From: Progne subis subis
Taxonomy: Eukaryota; Chordata; Aves; Passeriformes; Hirundinidae
Assembly: GCA_022316685.1 (NCBI GenBank)
Contig: JAKJHU010000046.1
Location: forward strand, 6,113,001 to 6,177,000
Direction: 5' to 3'
Length of the DNA stretch: 64,000 bases
Shown here: piece by piece, positions 48,629 to 62,200 of the stretch
Numbering within the stretch: position 1 is the first letter of the stretch
Layout of the letters: each line of letters starts with the position of its first letter
Notes under the pieces: generated by a model
The model's database searches: none
Seen by the model: the letters and a program-made list of their open reading frames with translations, nothing else
What the model was told of the DNA's origin: nothing
Position numbers and translations under genes: made by a program

Positions 48629-49647
48629 AAAATCTCTGGTTTTATCTGACTTCTTTCTAGTTTGTAATAATATTTGAATTAAACCATTTACTAGCTTTAT
48701 ATCTTAATCTTTTTTAATCTTAATCTCACAGAAGTGTGAGTAGAAAACAGAATGCATAATACTATTCATTATATAAAAACCAGAAGGTTTTTAAACATGG
48801 CCTCATTTCATTCTAGTTAATGTCATAGAGTGCTACCATCAGTTTTCACGGGTGCGGAGTTCTGCCTAACATTAAAGTTGCCTGGACTTGGCACCCCATT
48901 TGAAAATACAGCCAGGTGGGTTACACTGTGATCGTGTGCTTGAGGCTTTAAAAAAACCCCAAAAAAAAAAAAAAAAAAACCCCATAGAGCTTCTGCAGCT
49001 TTTTTTTTTTAAACCTAATTTCACTGCTTTTTGTTGTCTCCCTTTTTTGATGTTTTTCTGAGTTCGTATGGTTTCGGTAGTATTGATTATTCTGTGCACT
49101 TACCTTTATTACGTCATTGAGTTGTTTTAACTCTATGGTAGTGTAAAATAAATGTGTATGCAAATTAGAAGGTAGAAGATATCCTTACAAGTCAGCCCTT
49201 GGTGTGAAGTAACATTATTCACACTATATACTGAGTTACTGCAAAGAAAAACAATGGAGGGAGCCCTGTTATTCAAAAGAACTTGTACCTTTTATCTGAG
49301 ATGCTCCTATGAAACCTGCAATACCACCACATGAGCTCTGAGATGGGGCTCAGATTTGGAAGTTATAGAAAGGATTGCTGATTGAACTAGAATGATCTGA
49401 GACAAAAGTACATTTGGTATCTTCTTGTAAAATCCTTCTACATGTTAGCCATTGGCTGTTAACAGGCTAAGAGTAGCTGTGGCACCACTGGCTGCTCTGT
49501 AACCTGTGCAGATGAAGCACTGCAGCCTCAGTGGCTTTCTTTGGACCTTTTTCACATGGGATATTTGACCTCCAGATTTGTCAAAGGTCATAAACTAATA
49601 CTTTCCCTTCTAAAATTGTTCTTGAGACTTAAGGTCACTCAGTGAAG

Positions 49648-49684
49648 AAAAAAAAAAAAAAAGAAAAAGAAAAAAAAAAAAAAA
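49648..49684. repeat. A-rich tract
   Basis: Adenine runs broken only by single G residues, 37 bases. Confidence 0.9.
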
Positions 49685-52600
49685 CCACACCAAACTTTAC
49701 ATAATGCTTCTACATGATGTCATTATATTCTTCATTAAACAGAAATTGAATTGTATACAAGTGCAAAATTCTGCTCCTAGATAGGGAACTTTTCCTATTT
49801 CCTACCAAGATCTCCATTTAAAATGCAGTGATTAAAGTAGTCTAAATAATTACTTTATTTCAGGTAGCTAAAAAAGAGAGTCATTGTGGGGGGAAAAAAA
49901 ACCCATGCATAAGAAAAGTAACAAATGCCTGATAAGTCATAAAGCTGGATCATGTTTTATAGAAGGAGGAGGGTAGGCGGTATACAAACAGCTGTTTACA
50001 TCAGGGGTGTAGCACATGAATTTCCCTGTTGGAACTGTGATTCACATTCCTTTCTACCCTAATTATATTTTGCCTCTTTTATTCTAGAGGAGAGTATGCA
50101 ATGCAGTGTCATTATAGGCAAGAGTAATGTTTTTCAGAAGAAAAGTGCTTTCATAATTTAGGTTTCATTAAAGCAACAGAAATTTGCTGGCAGTGTGTAA
50201 TATGAGCACCTTGTTCCAGTGGCACACTTCCAACATCTTCATTTGGAAAGAAGACTGCTGCATTCACAATTCATAAAAGCATTGGCATCTATCCCATTAA
50301 ACTCACACAGGAAAACGAAACCTTCTTATATGCAAAAACACCCTATCTTTTCTAAACTATTTATAGGCAATGTTCCGTCCTTTCCTGTAGTACACAAATA
50401 ATGACAGTAAGTGCACTTCTAGATACGGGAAATAATTTCAAAAAGGAACTTAAGAAAAGCTGCACTTAAAACCAGATTTAAATGCCTTGGATTTAATGTT
50501 GTCCTCTTGCACATGTATGTGTCCTGTGCCCCCAGAGACTTCCAGTCCTGCTGCCTACAGGCAGCCTTTATAGATTTGTGTCCTATTACATCTCCAGAAC
50601 CAGCACAACTTGTTACTAACTAGTATTCCTTGTTCAATTTCTCTGTCCATGTCCTTCTCAAAGTAATATGATTTTGTCTTGTCTAGTTTCTAAAATGTGT
50701 TTTATTCCTGTGCTCCTCCCTACAACCTGCTAGAAGTGATGCAGAGGGAGAATGCTCTGTGCGCTCTTCATGTCCTTATGCTACACCCAACATCAGGAGT
50801 TCTAAACACCTTAAATAGTGAGCTCAGAAAAGTCCACTGCTGCTCTTGTGCTTTGCTAGTTTATGATGTTGGATCTGTAAAGCACCTTAGTACTCATAAA
50901 GAACTCATGGAGTGTATTTGATACTATTAAGAGAGAAAGAGAAAGGGATGTACTCCCAATAGGAAGCCCCTGGAAGCAAACAGCATCCAGAATAGAACCT
51001 GTACTTCTCTGAGTACTGCCCTCATCTCCAGTGTGGATTGCTTTATAATGCTAAACAGCAATTACACCAACTTCTTCCAGACCCTTTCTCTTTCTTCAAG
51101 TGTTCAGCTCAGATTGTTATTCTCCTGTAATCAAAATCCCTGGAACAAGTGGGGAAAAAAAAAGGCATGGATCTGTACTGCTGAATAGTTCAGTAACTTT
51201 CAGCAGTCACCCTACCACTCTTCCATGTTCTGCTGTTTGCCAGAATCTTTCTTCTTAGACTGAAAGGTGCTTCTGGAGTACCTTATAAATAAGCAAAAAA
51301 AAAATTACTACAGTTCTTGAGGTAAGCAATATGCAGCTTGTTTTTTAATCATTATTTGGGAAAATTGCTATAAAGGAGCTCTCTGGCTAATACTTTGAGT
51401 GGATGAATGTGCGTGTTCAGAACATTACCCATGTAATTTGACTTCTTTAAAAAAAAAAAATATTCAGAGATATAAAAAATCAAAAATATTTGCTAATCAA
51501 AAATTTTGTTCATATAAAAATAAATACATAAATTATGCTAATATAGCTTATTTAGAGCAGTGATATTATAAAGGAAAAAATCTACACTGTTGTTTCCGAC
51601 CCAGGGCTGCTATAGTTTGATTTTCTATATTTGCTATAAAAACAAGGTGTTATGACACATAATAATAACAGCATGAAACCAAAGATTTTATGTAGATGCC
51701 TGATCCTATAAGGGCTTGTACTGAAAGAACACTCGTGTGACATGCAAGACGTGCACTATAGGCTTTTAGTGTTGTGGAAATACAAATTGGCCTGCTGGTA
51801 GCATATTCTCCATTTGTTTTACAGGTTACACTTAAAACAAGAAAATCACTTGGAAAATAGATGCTTCCCATTTCAAAGGAACCCAAAGCTCTGTAGGCTA
51901 TGTATTTAAAAATTACACATGCAGGAGTGGTTTTGCCACAGCAACACGACCATAGGTAAAGTAAAACAGAGCATCTCATCCCGAGAAAGTAATTCAAGTG
52001 CAAGAGGAGTGTTCAAGGTAACAGTAATGTGAAATCAGCCACACCTAAATCTATTCAGGTCTGTCTGACTTTGGAGAAAAGTGCCAGTAAACCATCTGCA
52101 TTCAGCCTCAGAACACTGATTTCCACCTGCAGCTCCTATTCTATGGCAAGACTATTCTGTGACAAATTCTCAGGTAAAAAGAAAACAGAGGAAAATGCTT
52201 TATGAGCCTTAATATAGTCTCAATTTCCATCATGGGGTAACTACAATAAGCACTGCTTAAAGAAGCTAACAAGAAGCTAAATTATTCTGAGTTCCTTGTA
52301 ATATCTTCTAGATTTTGAGAAGGAGGTGGATGGGATAGGACAGCCTACTTGTCTTTCTAAGGGAGAGGGCTGTACACCAATTTTTCTTTATCCTGATGTC
52401 ATCTACTATTAGCCACTAGGGGAGACTGGCTAATATTTTTTTATTATTATTATTTTTATTTTTTTTTTTTAATTTGAATAGCCTCAAAGAAATTCAGTCT
52501 TCAGCTCTGGTAGTTCTTACCACTCTCCATTGCACAACAGTTGGTGAGAACAAGAATTCCCAGAGATGTGACATCACAGAGAGCACCATGTGGAGGACAT

Positions 52601-53942
52601 TGCTCAGCACACCAACACAAGGGTGTTGGCCAGGCAGCCACGGAGCAGTAGTGAGCCAACCAGCTGGGCACAAGCTCCACAGCTGCATTGGTGCAGGACT
52701 GTTGCAGCTATTTGCACTTCTGTGCAAGGAAACTGGCAGCACAGAGGCGGTGGCTGTGGGCTTTGAATCCTTGTAGAGCTCAGATCACTGCCAGACTGTG
52801 CACCACACTTCACTGTAGACAAGGTGTCTGTCATGGGTTATATAGAAAACATTGTATGTGACCCTTCACCAATAAACATTTTAATGCCACCCATATTCTT
52901 AACTGCTTCCAGGTTAAAGTACATAGCCAGTAGATAAACTGTTTCCTAATGTCCTCACATTTTGCTACTAGGAAGTGTAGACTTTGTTTCAGCTGCTGTT
53001 TGCAGCCTGACATTAAGAGTTAGCAAGGAGCCTGACCTTGGAAAACAGTAGAAGAGCATCCTTGAGCCTTTCTATAGTAATGCAGGCAGAAGCTCTGGCA
53101 GAAAACAGGAGACTTTTTGGTGTGGCCATCAGCTTGAGACTGAGCCTGTGAAATCCAGTGTCCCAGCCTGTGGGTTCACAGGTTTCTTGTTGCTAAATTC
53201 TTTGGGATCATAGGTCATAGGGAAGGAAAACCATCTGTTGTGCAGCAGCTGTATCATCTGCTCTGCTTTTATTTGCCCCCAAGAACCTCCTTGAATAAGA
53301 ATAGTGGTAAGGAGTGCACAGTTGTGAATATAAATCAAAGACTTCTGTGGGAAAGTAAGCACTAGACAGTGCTTCATACTATTAATAGCTCTAAGAAAAC
53401 AGAGAATGTCCCAAAAGCAAAAGCATCATGGGTTGTCACCTGCTCTCAGAGAACTCATGCATATGTAATCCTCACAGATGATTATTTCCATTGACTCTGT
53501 AAGTCAAATGTATTTTCTTCCACTTCAGCACAGGATCAATCATAATCATCTCTAAAAGCCTACAGGTACAAGCACCTCTAGTGCAGCAGACCACAAGGCA
53601 CATTTACATTTTTAATTTGAGGAGCCAAAGCTGAACTGAATCCCTCTTCGTGCGTCAGTAATATTTAGAATGATGATCAGTGAATGCTGCATTAAGAATG
53701 CTTAATACGTCACTGATCCCTTCCAAGCAAGACTTTAGGAGGCTCCACTTGTGCCTCTACAAAACTCTCAAAAGGCAGGTGTGGTTAGATTTTCTCTAAC
53801 TTCGATAAATACCTGAGCAAGACAGCAACACCCAGATAGATGCCAAGCAATTCTGAGTAAGAATGGGGAGCAGCAACCCAGCACACAGCTGATTGCTCTC
53901 AGCAAAGCCATGTGGATGTATGAAAGACCCAGGTTCCAGGGT

Positions 53943-53961
53943 GGGGGGGGGGTGGGGGGGG
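53943..53961 (+). repeat. G10-T-G8 run
   Basis: Ten G, one T and eight G in a row on the plus strand. Such a run can fold as a G-quadruplex and is prone to length change. Confidence 0.9.
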
Positions 53962-56128
53962 ACACAAAGCCAGCACAGGTGTCCATCCCAAGGAATGGGA
54001 GGAAAAGTTCCTCAGGTGTTCTTCAGAATCAGATGGATCAAGGCTTGTTTAGCTTTCACCCACACCCAGATCTTTTGTCAAGGGTGGAATGCATGTGAAG
54101 ATTGTGCTTTGCATTCAAAGAAATATTACCTTTTGACAATTTTCCAAAAGCCCCTGGCATTTTATTTTTCTAAATTTAATGATAAAGCCCAACACTGGAA
54201 GACCAAAAGGCAAAGCTCCCCCCTTACACTCAGAGAACTTCAGTGGAGTGGAGAGACTACAAGTACTGACAAACACAACTACAGCAAAGGAAAGAGGGTT
54301 CTGTGATGGAAAATGTCTTGTTAAATACAAAAAACTACAAAAGATTTTTTAAAAATAGCTGAAGTATATCAAAGTAAAAGCCAAAGAAATAAGAAAAAAA
54401 AAAAGGAGGAAAAATCAAAAGTTTTTCATGGTTTTATAGATGTTCTCCATGTTTATTAGTATCTAGCCTTTTTCCTGTTGAGCCCTAAGCAGTTGGCATA
54501 TAATTTACTGCTGTTAATTATCAGCACAGAGCAGCCTTCCCCTGGGCTCAGATGTGTCTAAGTCGAGGTTTTGAACTGTAAATGTAGCCACCTTTACAGT
54601 GCTTAGGTAAAAACTGAGGCTTAAATACATGAGACAGCTGCTGCAAATCAGATGTGATTGCTGGGGAGGAGGTGTAGAGAGTTATCCTAAGGTCTGGAAA
54701 CTCCATCTGTGTGCAGTCTGTCATCAGCCCTGATTTTTAGGAGCTTGGTGTTAGTAAAACACTGAGACCATGCCCAGGCAGGATGAGACACCAAACACCA
54801 CTCTGCAGCTGTAGTCTCTTATGTGGTAAACATTTCTAGCAATATCCTTAATCTTTGTTCTTTTCAATATGTGACACAGCTGGAGCTGGACTTTTCTGAT
54901 AGCATTTATAGCAAGTGGTTATGTAGAAAAACAAGGGCAAATTGACCTGGTGCTCTGCTGCCCAGCAATAAGCAGAGGAGTTACTCATATTCTGGAACTG
55001 TTGGTATGGATGTGCTGGACCTCCACATTTTAAGTTCATTTTAATGTGATACACGTCACAGATGTCTGTTTAAATCACAAAGATTTTGCCCACCATCTTT
55101 TAGTATCAATTCAGTTGAAGTAGCCCATGGGCTTGTGAAGGCATAAGCTTTTACCATTGATTGCAGCAGCAGTGACTGTTACACTTGCTCTCCATATCAG
55201 AAGTCCCACGTAAGAACCCAGCTGCATTGTGTTAAACCACTTCCATCCTTCCAGGTCGGATCTTCTCTCAAATAAGGTACTGACTTATCAGATTTTCTTA
55301 AGAGATTTCCCTCTCTTTGTCGTTAACCTTTGTCCTTTTAACAGCAAGAGCTCTGCTTGAAATTACAGTAGTTAATTTCTTTGCAACCAGCTTTCCCAGT
55401 GACCATTGTGTCAGCAGGATGGAAATTGCTGCTAAACCAGCAGCCACAGGTATGTACAGTTACTAATGCAAAACTCTCTTAGCATTCAACCCTTTCCTTA
55501 TTAGCACAACACCAAAGCATGGGATATCCTCCCCCAGTAGCCCATCTCTGGAAAATTCCCATCCTACCTGCATGAGGTGGCACAAACTCACAGGGAGCTT
55601 CCTGGGGCACCTGCAGCATCCTCCAGCCAGCCCTACACTGGATCGTGGGGCAAGTTGATTTGCCACCCCCCTGCCTTTCCACTCAGAAGATTCCTGAGAG
55701 ATAAACTCTGGGAGATAGGCTAATTCTGCTCTCTTAACTGTAACATAAATAGTGCCGTTCTAGGCCCATGGTAGTGAGACCCTTGATGCTGCAGAGACAG
55801 GAGGGTTGTTCTGGGTATGTGAGTAGATCAGTTCTATAAGTGACCTGAGTGGCAGTACTCAGTTAAGAATGCATAATATTAATCTAAAATCCTGCTATAT
55901 AATAGCTAGTTAAATCAGTTTCTGCTTTCATTCTCTCTCCAATAATTATTCAGTGTTTCTCTCTCAGTTTTAGTTCATGCCATAGGCTCGATGGTCCCCT
56001 GTTCCTTCACACCTTTCATATGTTACAATTGACATACTGTGGGGAGAAACGCTCTACATTGATACTGCTAGTTCTGAGTTACTTCTGATCCATGTTTCAC
56101 CATGAAATCCTCTTCTTAACTGGGTGCT

Positions 56129-56175
56129 CTTTTTTTTTTTTTTTTTCTTTTTTTTTTCTTTTTTTTTTTTTTTTT
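56129..56175. repeat. T-rich tract of about 47 bases
   Basis: Thymine runs broken by single C residues, followed by a C run. It is simple sequence, possibly the reverse-complemented tail of a retroposed copy, though no body is recognised. Confidence 0.9.
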
Positions 56176-58239
56176 CCCCCTCCCTGAGCCTTCTGCCCCT
56201 GTGGAGACCTACTTCACCTGTAAATAAGTAGTCCTTGATATTATTCCTGTGAACACCTGTATTTTTTTTTTCTTAAACATTAAATTGAAACCTTCATCTT
56301 TCTGTTTTCTTCTAAACTTTATCTAAGACCAGCTAATGCACTCACTGAATCTATGCCCCTTTCACCTGAGTGTGATTCACGCAGACATTTAAACTGGGGG
56401 CAATTTCTGTGCTGCCTTTGCCAACATGTTCAAATCAGGGACACTGTACATTCTTGTATGCAAGAACCTCATTCTGAACTTTCTCAGTTTAAGTCTGGAC
56501 TTTCTCTGTGAACATCAGGTTCATGTAAAGCAGAGTAGATTAGGTTCCAAAGTCCCCTTTTCAGCATATACAATGCTGAATTTCATTTTTCTTATTCAAA
56601 ACAGAAGAGAAGCAAAGGGGGTGCTGTTGTGTATTTCATTCCTGAGATCAATGCTAGTGTTTATTACTTCCCACAGGTTTGCAAAAGAGCACCCTGCTCG
56701 AATGGTTTTGAGGGTCTCCCCAGGAGTATCCATATGCTGCAGGGTTTCCTCAGGCTCTCCAGGTGAGTCTCTTCTTTGTTCCAGTGCAGACCTCCTCCTG
56801 AGATGAAACTAGGCAGTGGGACTGGTTCTTTCTGTCCCTCTGGGACAGTGTTAGAATGATGGTATCTGTGCTGTGCACATCATTGGGCTTTGTCATTAGT
56901 TGAACTTAATGTCAACTTTGAATTTGTTTCAAAATGAAAACAGTATTTATCATAGAATTGGGTTGGGTCTAAACAGAGCAAGGATGGACCCGAGCTCATC
57001 ACTGCTCTTTATTAATCCTTCAGTCAGCTAATTAAAGAAGCAGAACATGGTCTTGCTCTTTGCATTGCTTCAAAGTATTGATTTCAACCTTAGCTGCAGG
57101 AGGACATTGGCAAGAGATGTTTGGATCTGAGTAGGTTTCAGTTTTGTTTTAGTCTGTTTCTTAATATCTGCTGAGGTGGGTGCCTGCTTCAGGGGGGAGG
57201 GAAAATTAACTTTATTGATTGAGTAATTTCCTTTACGAAGGCTCTGAAGGGGATGGCTGCCTGCAGAAATAATATTTGTTAAATGGCCATATTTGAAAAA
57301 TGAGTCAGTGAGAAAATAGCATGCAAATCCCCCATCTTGTCTCCAGGAGGGAAAGAACAGAAATGTGCTAAGAAAGGAAGATAGATGCTGACTTGGAGAT
57401 AACAAGATAAAATGACCTTAATAGGATTATCTTAATTATTAACTAAAAAAAAAAAAAAAAGTGCATTAAGAAAATATGGGAATGGGCCATTCCAAATGCT
57501 AAAACTTTTTTTAATGAGAAAATTTGCCCAGAAATAATTGCCCACCTGCAAGACATGTTTAGTTGACATTAACACTGTGGGTGCAGGGTTTTGCAGCTCT
57601 ATCCTTTACCTACCTGCTTTTTCTAAGAAAGAAAACCTAAAAGCGGACACAATTATGTATTCAAGACATTAACAATAAAAGAAAGGGAAAATAAACATCT
57701 TTTGCTGTACTTCAGCATACTACACAAGGATAGCAAGACCCTGAAAACTTAAAATACCTCCCAGGTAAATCCTTAGGTTTCAGAGGCCGAAGCAGCAGCC
57801 CATCTAATTAGCTACAGTTACTGTCTCTTCAGCAGCTTTGCCACTGCTGACCTCTCTCATTTACTGTGAGTCTTTATAAGAGAACATTTTCCGCAGTCTT
57901 TTGTCCTGGCAGCTTACTCTTTCAACCCGGGAGCGGACTGAAATAGTTTCTACTTTCTACCAGTTCATGGGTGTCTTGGGTCTCATTTCCTCTCGTGTTC
58001 CTGAAGACATGTCGTGGCCTCACTTGGCTTTTATGATGCTGTGGGCTTGGAGTGCCTGCCAGGGAAATGGTAATGCTTCTTCTTTGGAAATCTTGGGGAA
58101 GGGGAGAGGAGACCGGCAGCAACTTGATGTGAAGTTAAATTACTGCTTTCCTCCTTAGCCTTGAGACTGGGGTGGGAAGTGGTAGATGAAAAAATATGAA
58201 ATCTGATATTTACTTAGTAGGCTTTTAAAACTCCTGCAT

Positions 58240-58769
58240 TAGCCTGGGAACCTGCCCGTGGAACAGAATAACTCCGCAGTGATGCAACTGAAACGCTCCC
58301 TGCCAGAGCTAAGCCCAAAGCAGCTCGGCAGCGGAGGCGTGCGCAGCGGGAGCGCCTGTGCTCCGTGACACAGCCCCGAGGGGACACCCGCAGCTGGGAA
58401 ACGCTCTGAGCCCTTGCCTTGGGAGGTATAAAAGGTCTACAACAGCGCTGCTGGCTCTCACTGTAAATCCCTCCCCACCGCTTCTCTAGCACGGGTAATG
58501 AAGCCTGCAGCAAGGAAAGCGGGCGCTGTGAGTGTCTGGGGCCGCAGAGCAGATAGAGCACAGGCAGGGACTGCGTGGGTCGGCAGTGCCCCGATGGCAG
58601 CGCCCGCCCTGCCCTGCCCTGCCCTCTTGGTGGGCACTGCCTCGGGCCTGTGCTCCTTCCCATGGAATTCCCAAGTCTCATCAGGGACCAGGAGTGTTTT
58701 CTAGCCCACCTGAAAAGTCTTCTCTCTGGAGTGGTTTCGCTGCATGATTTTTCAGAGACGTGAGTTCCT
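58240..58769. other. Moderately GC-rich patch
   Basis: CpG and GC content rise clearly above the flanks for about 530 bases. It includes a short (GCCCT)4 repeat at about 58606-58625. It ends where a CR1 copy begins. Overlapping open frames on both strands (62-214 codons) look compositional. It could be a small CpG island for a transcript that leaves the window. Confidence 0.5.
58427..58460 (+). promoter_or_regulatory. Candidate TATA box and initiator
   Basis: TATAAAAG at 58427-58434 is followed by an initiator-like TCTCACTG, whose A at 58460 lies 33 bases after the first T of the TATA box. Both lie in the GC-rich patch. The transcript it might serve is unknown. Confidence 0.4.
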
Positions 58770-59270
58770 GTGCTTGGCACTGGTGAGTCTGCACCTCGAG
58801 TCCTGTATTCAGTTTTGGGCCACTCAGGTGCTGGAGTGTGTCCAAAGAAGGGCAACAAGGTGATGAAGGGTCTGGAGCAGCTGAGAGAGCTAAGTGTGTT
58901 TAGCCTGGAGAAAAGGAGGCTCAGGGGAGGCCTTACTGCTCTCTACAACTGCTTGGAAAGGGATGATGGCAAGGTGGGGATCAGCCTCTTCTCCCAGGCA
59001 ACTAGAGATAGTTCAAGTTACACCAGGGGATGTTTAGATTGGGTATGAGGAAACATTTCTCCATGGAAAGTGTTGTCAAGCATTGGAACAGGCTGACCAG
59101 GGAAGTGTTTGAGTCGCTGTCCCTGGAGGTATTTAAGAAGTGTAGATGTGGCACTTGGGGACATAGTTTAGTGGTGGACTTGGCAGTGTTAGGGTAACTG
59201 CTGGACTTGATTTTAAACATCTTTTCCAACTTAAACAAATCCATTATTCTAATTCCAAATGTTCTTATAG
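58770..59270 (+). mobile_element. CR1 retrotransposon 3' portion
   Basis: A plus-oriented CR1 runs from ctgtattcagttttgggcc through gtgtccaaagaagggcaac, gagaaaaggaggctcagggg and gcattggaacaggctgacc. It ends in a diverged 3' tail (cttttccaacttaaacaaat, then ccattattctaattc). Confidence 0.85.
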
Positions 59271-62200
59271 GGAATCAGTTGATCAGAGCAGTACTGAAAT
59301 ACAGTGCTGTAAGTGCAACCAACAGAGGGAGGAGTGTAAGGTGTGAAACAAGCACAGAATGAGCAATAAGACTGTAATGACGTGTGTGATGGCCCTTCCT
59401 AACATTATCACAAAGGCAAAACTTGAAAAAAAAATACAACTCCCTAGAAGTCAGAAGGCACCAGCTCTGGCCAATTAACATTCTGGCAATTCTTTAAAAG
59501 ATAATCCTTATAAGAATAATATTTAAACCCTCTGTTTACAGTGAGGGTTGTTTTCTTGCCCTGGATTGCAGAGTGGTTTTATCCTTATTCTGTTTGCTTT
59601 AATAAAGATGGATGTATCACTCTCATGTCCCAGAGAAATAGGAATTAGGTTATTTCCTTCTAGCTGAAGTTTTCTCTGTATCTTAATTGGATGTACTGTA
59701 ATTTGCCCTGTGAGGTTGGGGAAGAGGAACATTCTGTGCAGAAAATCCTGCCCAGTCCAGGTCATACAGGAGGTCTAATGAATGGTTGTTCCACCAGGTC
59801 CCTTGATCTTCCCCAGAGCCTCCATCAGCTGGCAGAAGAGAAAATAATTAAGCATTGCAATAAAAGTTTTCATAGTATTTACAGGAAGAGGAAGAGCTGC
59901 ATTACTGAATGTAGTGTAACTCAATTATTTAAATGGGGCAACATGTCCTAGTCTCCTTCCACTGACTTTTTTTTCCAGAAGCAGCATATTCAGAACTGAA
60001 AATGTTGCTAGTGCCTTTTTCATGCCAGCCACGTCACCTTGAGCTGCGCCCATTCCACTAGACTCTAGTTACACGTTGGGGACCTCTTCCACTGGGAGTG
60101 TCTCAGGGAAGCCCAACAAGTGTCAGTCCTGATCTCCATACCAAAATGGCAAACACTGATCTGCTTTGTGCTGGATTTGGTGCAAAGGATAACAGTTATA
60201 CCTGTTTGAAGAACAACATCAAACAATGCTGGATTCGCTGCATTTTCTGTAGTAGATTACTCCAGCTCTGTCTGGTCTTCAACAGGGGCACAAATGACTC
60301 TCATAGAGTGGACCACAACTGATTCCATAGGCATGAAGAAAATCTTTTTTGAAAAAACACTAGGCTTTAATGTCTTTCATCTGCATTCTGGTGTATTTGG
60401 GTTTACTCCCAGTAGGAAGACTATTAATATATATTTCTTCTTAATCATGTGCTAGTATTGAAAAATATATTAATTCAATGGTGAGCCATTAAAATGGGGA
60501 TCTATGGAGGAGGCTGAGCATATGACAGAGAAGAGAGGTGAAGGAGGGTGGGTTTGTTTGGCCGGAGGCAGAGGGGATTGGGAGGATCCAGTTGCATTCT
60601 TCTGCTATCAAAGGGGGTGTTAGAGAGTTAGAAGGTAATTTCAGTAAACAGAAACTTTGTTAAATAGTACAATGCTTCGTAGGCAGAAGAACAGAGCCTG
60701 CCACTGTGGTTAACACAGTACTGAGAATTAGGATATACCTCTGTACTGGTAATAACTGTTCACTGCTAGAAACAAGCCAGATTAAGCAATGTTCCTCATA
60801 TATTCCGTTCTCAGAATTTTGGGGTTTTAAATGTTCTTGTGATTTCTGAACATCTACTGTGCCCTTGGAGTTGCTGTCCTGACAGTGGTGGGGAGAAATA
60901 AAAAGCCTCAAGTTAGAAGGCTGAGTTTCATGGGAATTGTAAATGTGTCAATGAATTTCAGTGGTTCTTTAGGCAAGCAAAATGAGAGATTGCTCCAATG
61001 CCTCAGTGTAATCAGTTTCAACATTTATGACTCAGACTATGAAACATGCAGTGCTGAATTATTCACTCTGAGCCAAGAAGAAAAAAAAAGACAGCATCTC
61101 TTACTACACTGTGAAATATTATTACAGGAGAGCAGTGGTATGTTGAACTCCTAAAAATCCTCTTAGTGTAAACTAACTGAAAGTAGCAAAACATAACAGT
61201 CAGCTTTTGGACATCTACAGTTTAATTTCATAGTCTTTTGGGGTTTGCTTTTAGAACTGCAGTTTTCCTAAAGCACAGGAAAAGCTGAAGTGAAAATACA
61301 CAGCATTTGTTTATTGGAACAACATGATGTAACATGATAATTGTTATTTCTGTTGCCTTTGATCTTCGGCACACAAGACAGAATGGCTTAAAGATTGGGC
61401 AAAGCCACAGTCTCTGTGGCCCCTGGGCCTTTGCTATGGATGCCTGAAGTGTCTTCATTTGACACCTTCACAGTAGCCTAAAACACTCAGCAAGTGATCT
61501 ATGTCCTGCTTGTGAATCTCTTGGCATCCTTTCAGAAAGATCATGCCCTGAGACAACCTTTTTGCACTTGGACTAGCTGTAAGTAACGCAGACCTAATGC
61601 TAACATTGCTTGAAAATAAGTTATGCAGGAAAGGAATTTTCAGGAAAAATACATAAATAAATAAATAAACTAAATCAGGTATAAGAGCATTTTGCTTGAA
61701 CTTGTACTACTTGCTCAGTCCAGAAAGCCTCATTATTACCCTACCAATTTTTAGGCAAAATCACTGGTTTTTCTTTTCTCTGTAACATATTAGATTAGAA
61801 GTCAAAAACCTGAGGAAAGAATCATGCAAAGTCCATATGCTTAGTAAGAAGTTGGATGCTTGGTTGATTACCTGAGGAAAATGCCCTACTACAGCTTCAG
61901 GGAAAAGTCTTCTTGCAGGAGCCTGGTCCTGGCTCTGTCCTGAGGACACTTCCATGGTTCATTTCTTAAAGCAGTGGGCTACAGCTCGCTGTGTGTCTCA
62001 GATGTGCACCTTCCCCATGGCAGTGCCTTACTGCCCCTGCAGATAAAGCAAGGGCTTTACGTTTGGTTCTCTCTTCAACTTGAGAGTATTCAAATCCACA
62101 TGTCCTATTTCCAAGGCAACCACTTATCCTGGAAGAACACCCTTCTTTCCTTTTGAATGTGTTCTTCCAAACTAAATTAATTAAATGGTGAGAAAGCATG

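Larger units (their letters stand above)
39232..48650 (+). other. PCGF5: Probable PCGF5 3' UTR
   Basis: No gene or recognisable mobile element lies between the stop and about 48.65 kb, and poly(A) signals occur in sets near 40.0-40.13, 46.37-46.5 and 48.62 kb. A 3' UTR of up to 9.4 kb with shorter forms is therefore plausible, but only the first kilobase is secure. Open frames inside, including one of 124 codons at 43802-44176, have no recognisable features. Confidence 0.5.
48651..58239. other. Downstream intergenic DNA
   Basis: This stretch of about 9.6 kb is AT-rich with many homopolymer tracts (A19 at 48961-48979, A-rich 49648-49684, T-rich 52436-52470, T-rich 56129-56175) and one G-rich run at 53943-53961. 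No exon of a neighbouring gene could be recognised. The open frames (up to 137 codons at 53893-54306) lack motifs and conserved style. A faint CR1-like end may lie near 56950. Confidence 0.5.

Noticed and set aside
51650..52003. 117-codon minus-strand frame
   Set aside because: Cysteine- and leucine-rich reading without domain, promoter or splice support.
53893..54306. 137-codon plus-strand frame
   Set aside because: It includes the G-run and has no recognisable motif or splice context.
56426..56806. 126-codon plus-strand frame
   Set aside because: No recognisable family and no supporting signals; length is within chance for a window of this size.
56941..57010. Possible CR1 3' end (tcatagaattgggttgggtc)
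   Set aside because: Only about 25 bases resemble CR1 and the expected continuation is absent, so it is not called as an element.
58214..58858. 214-codon minus-strand frame
   Set aside because: It runs across the end of a CR1 copy, has plus-strand frames over the same bases, and shows no domain. GC-rich composition explains it.
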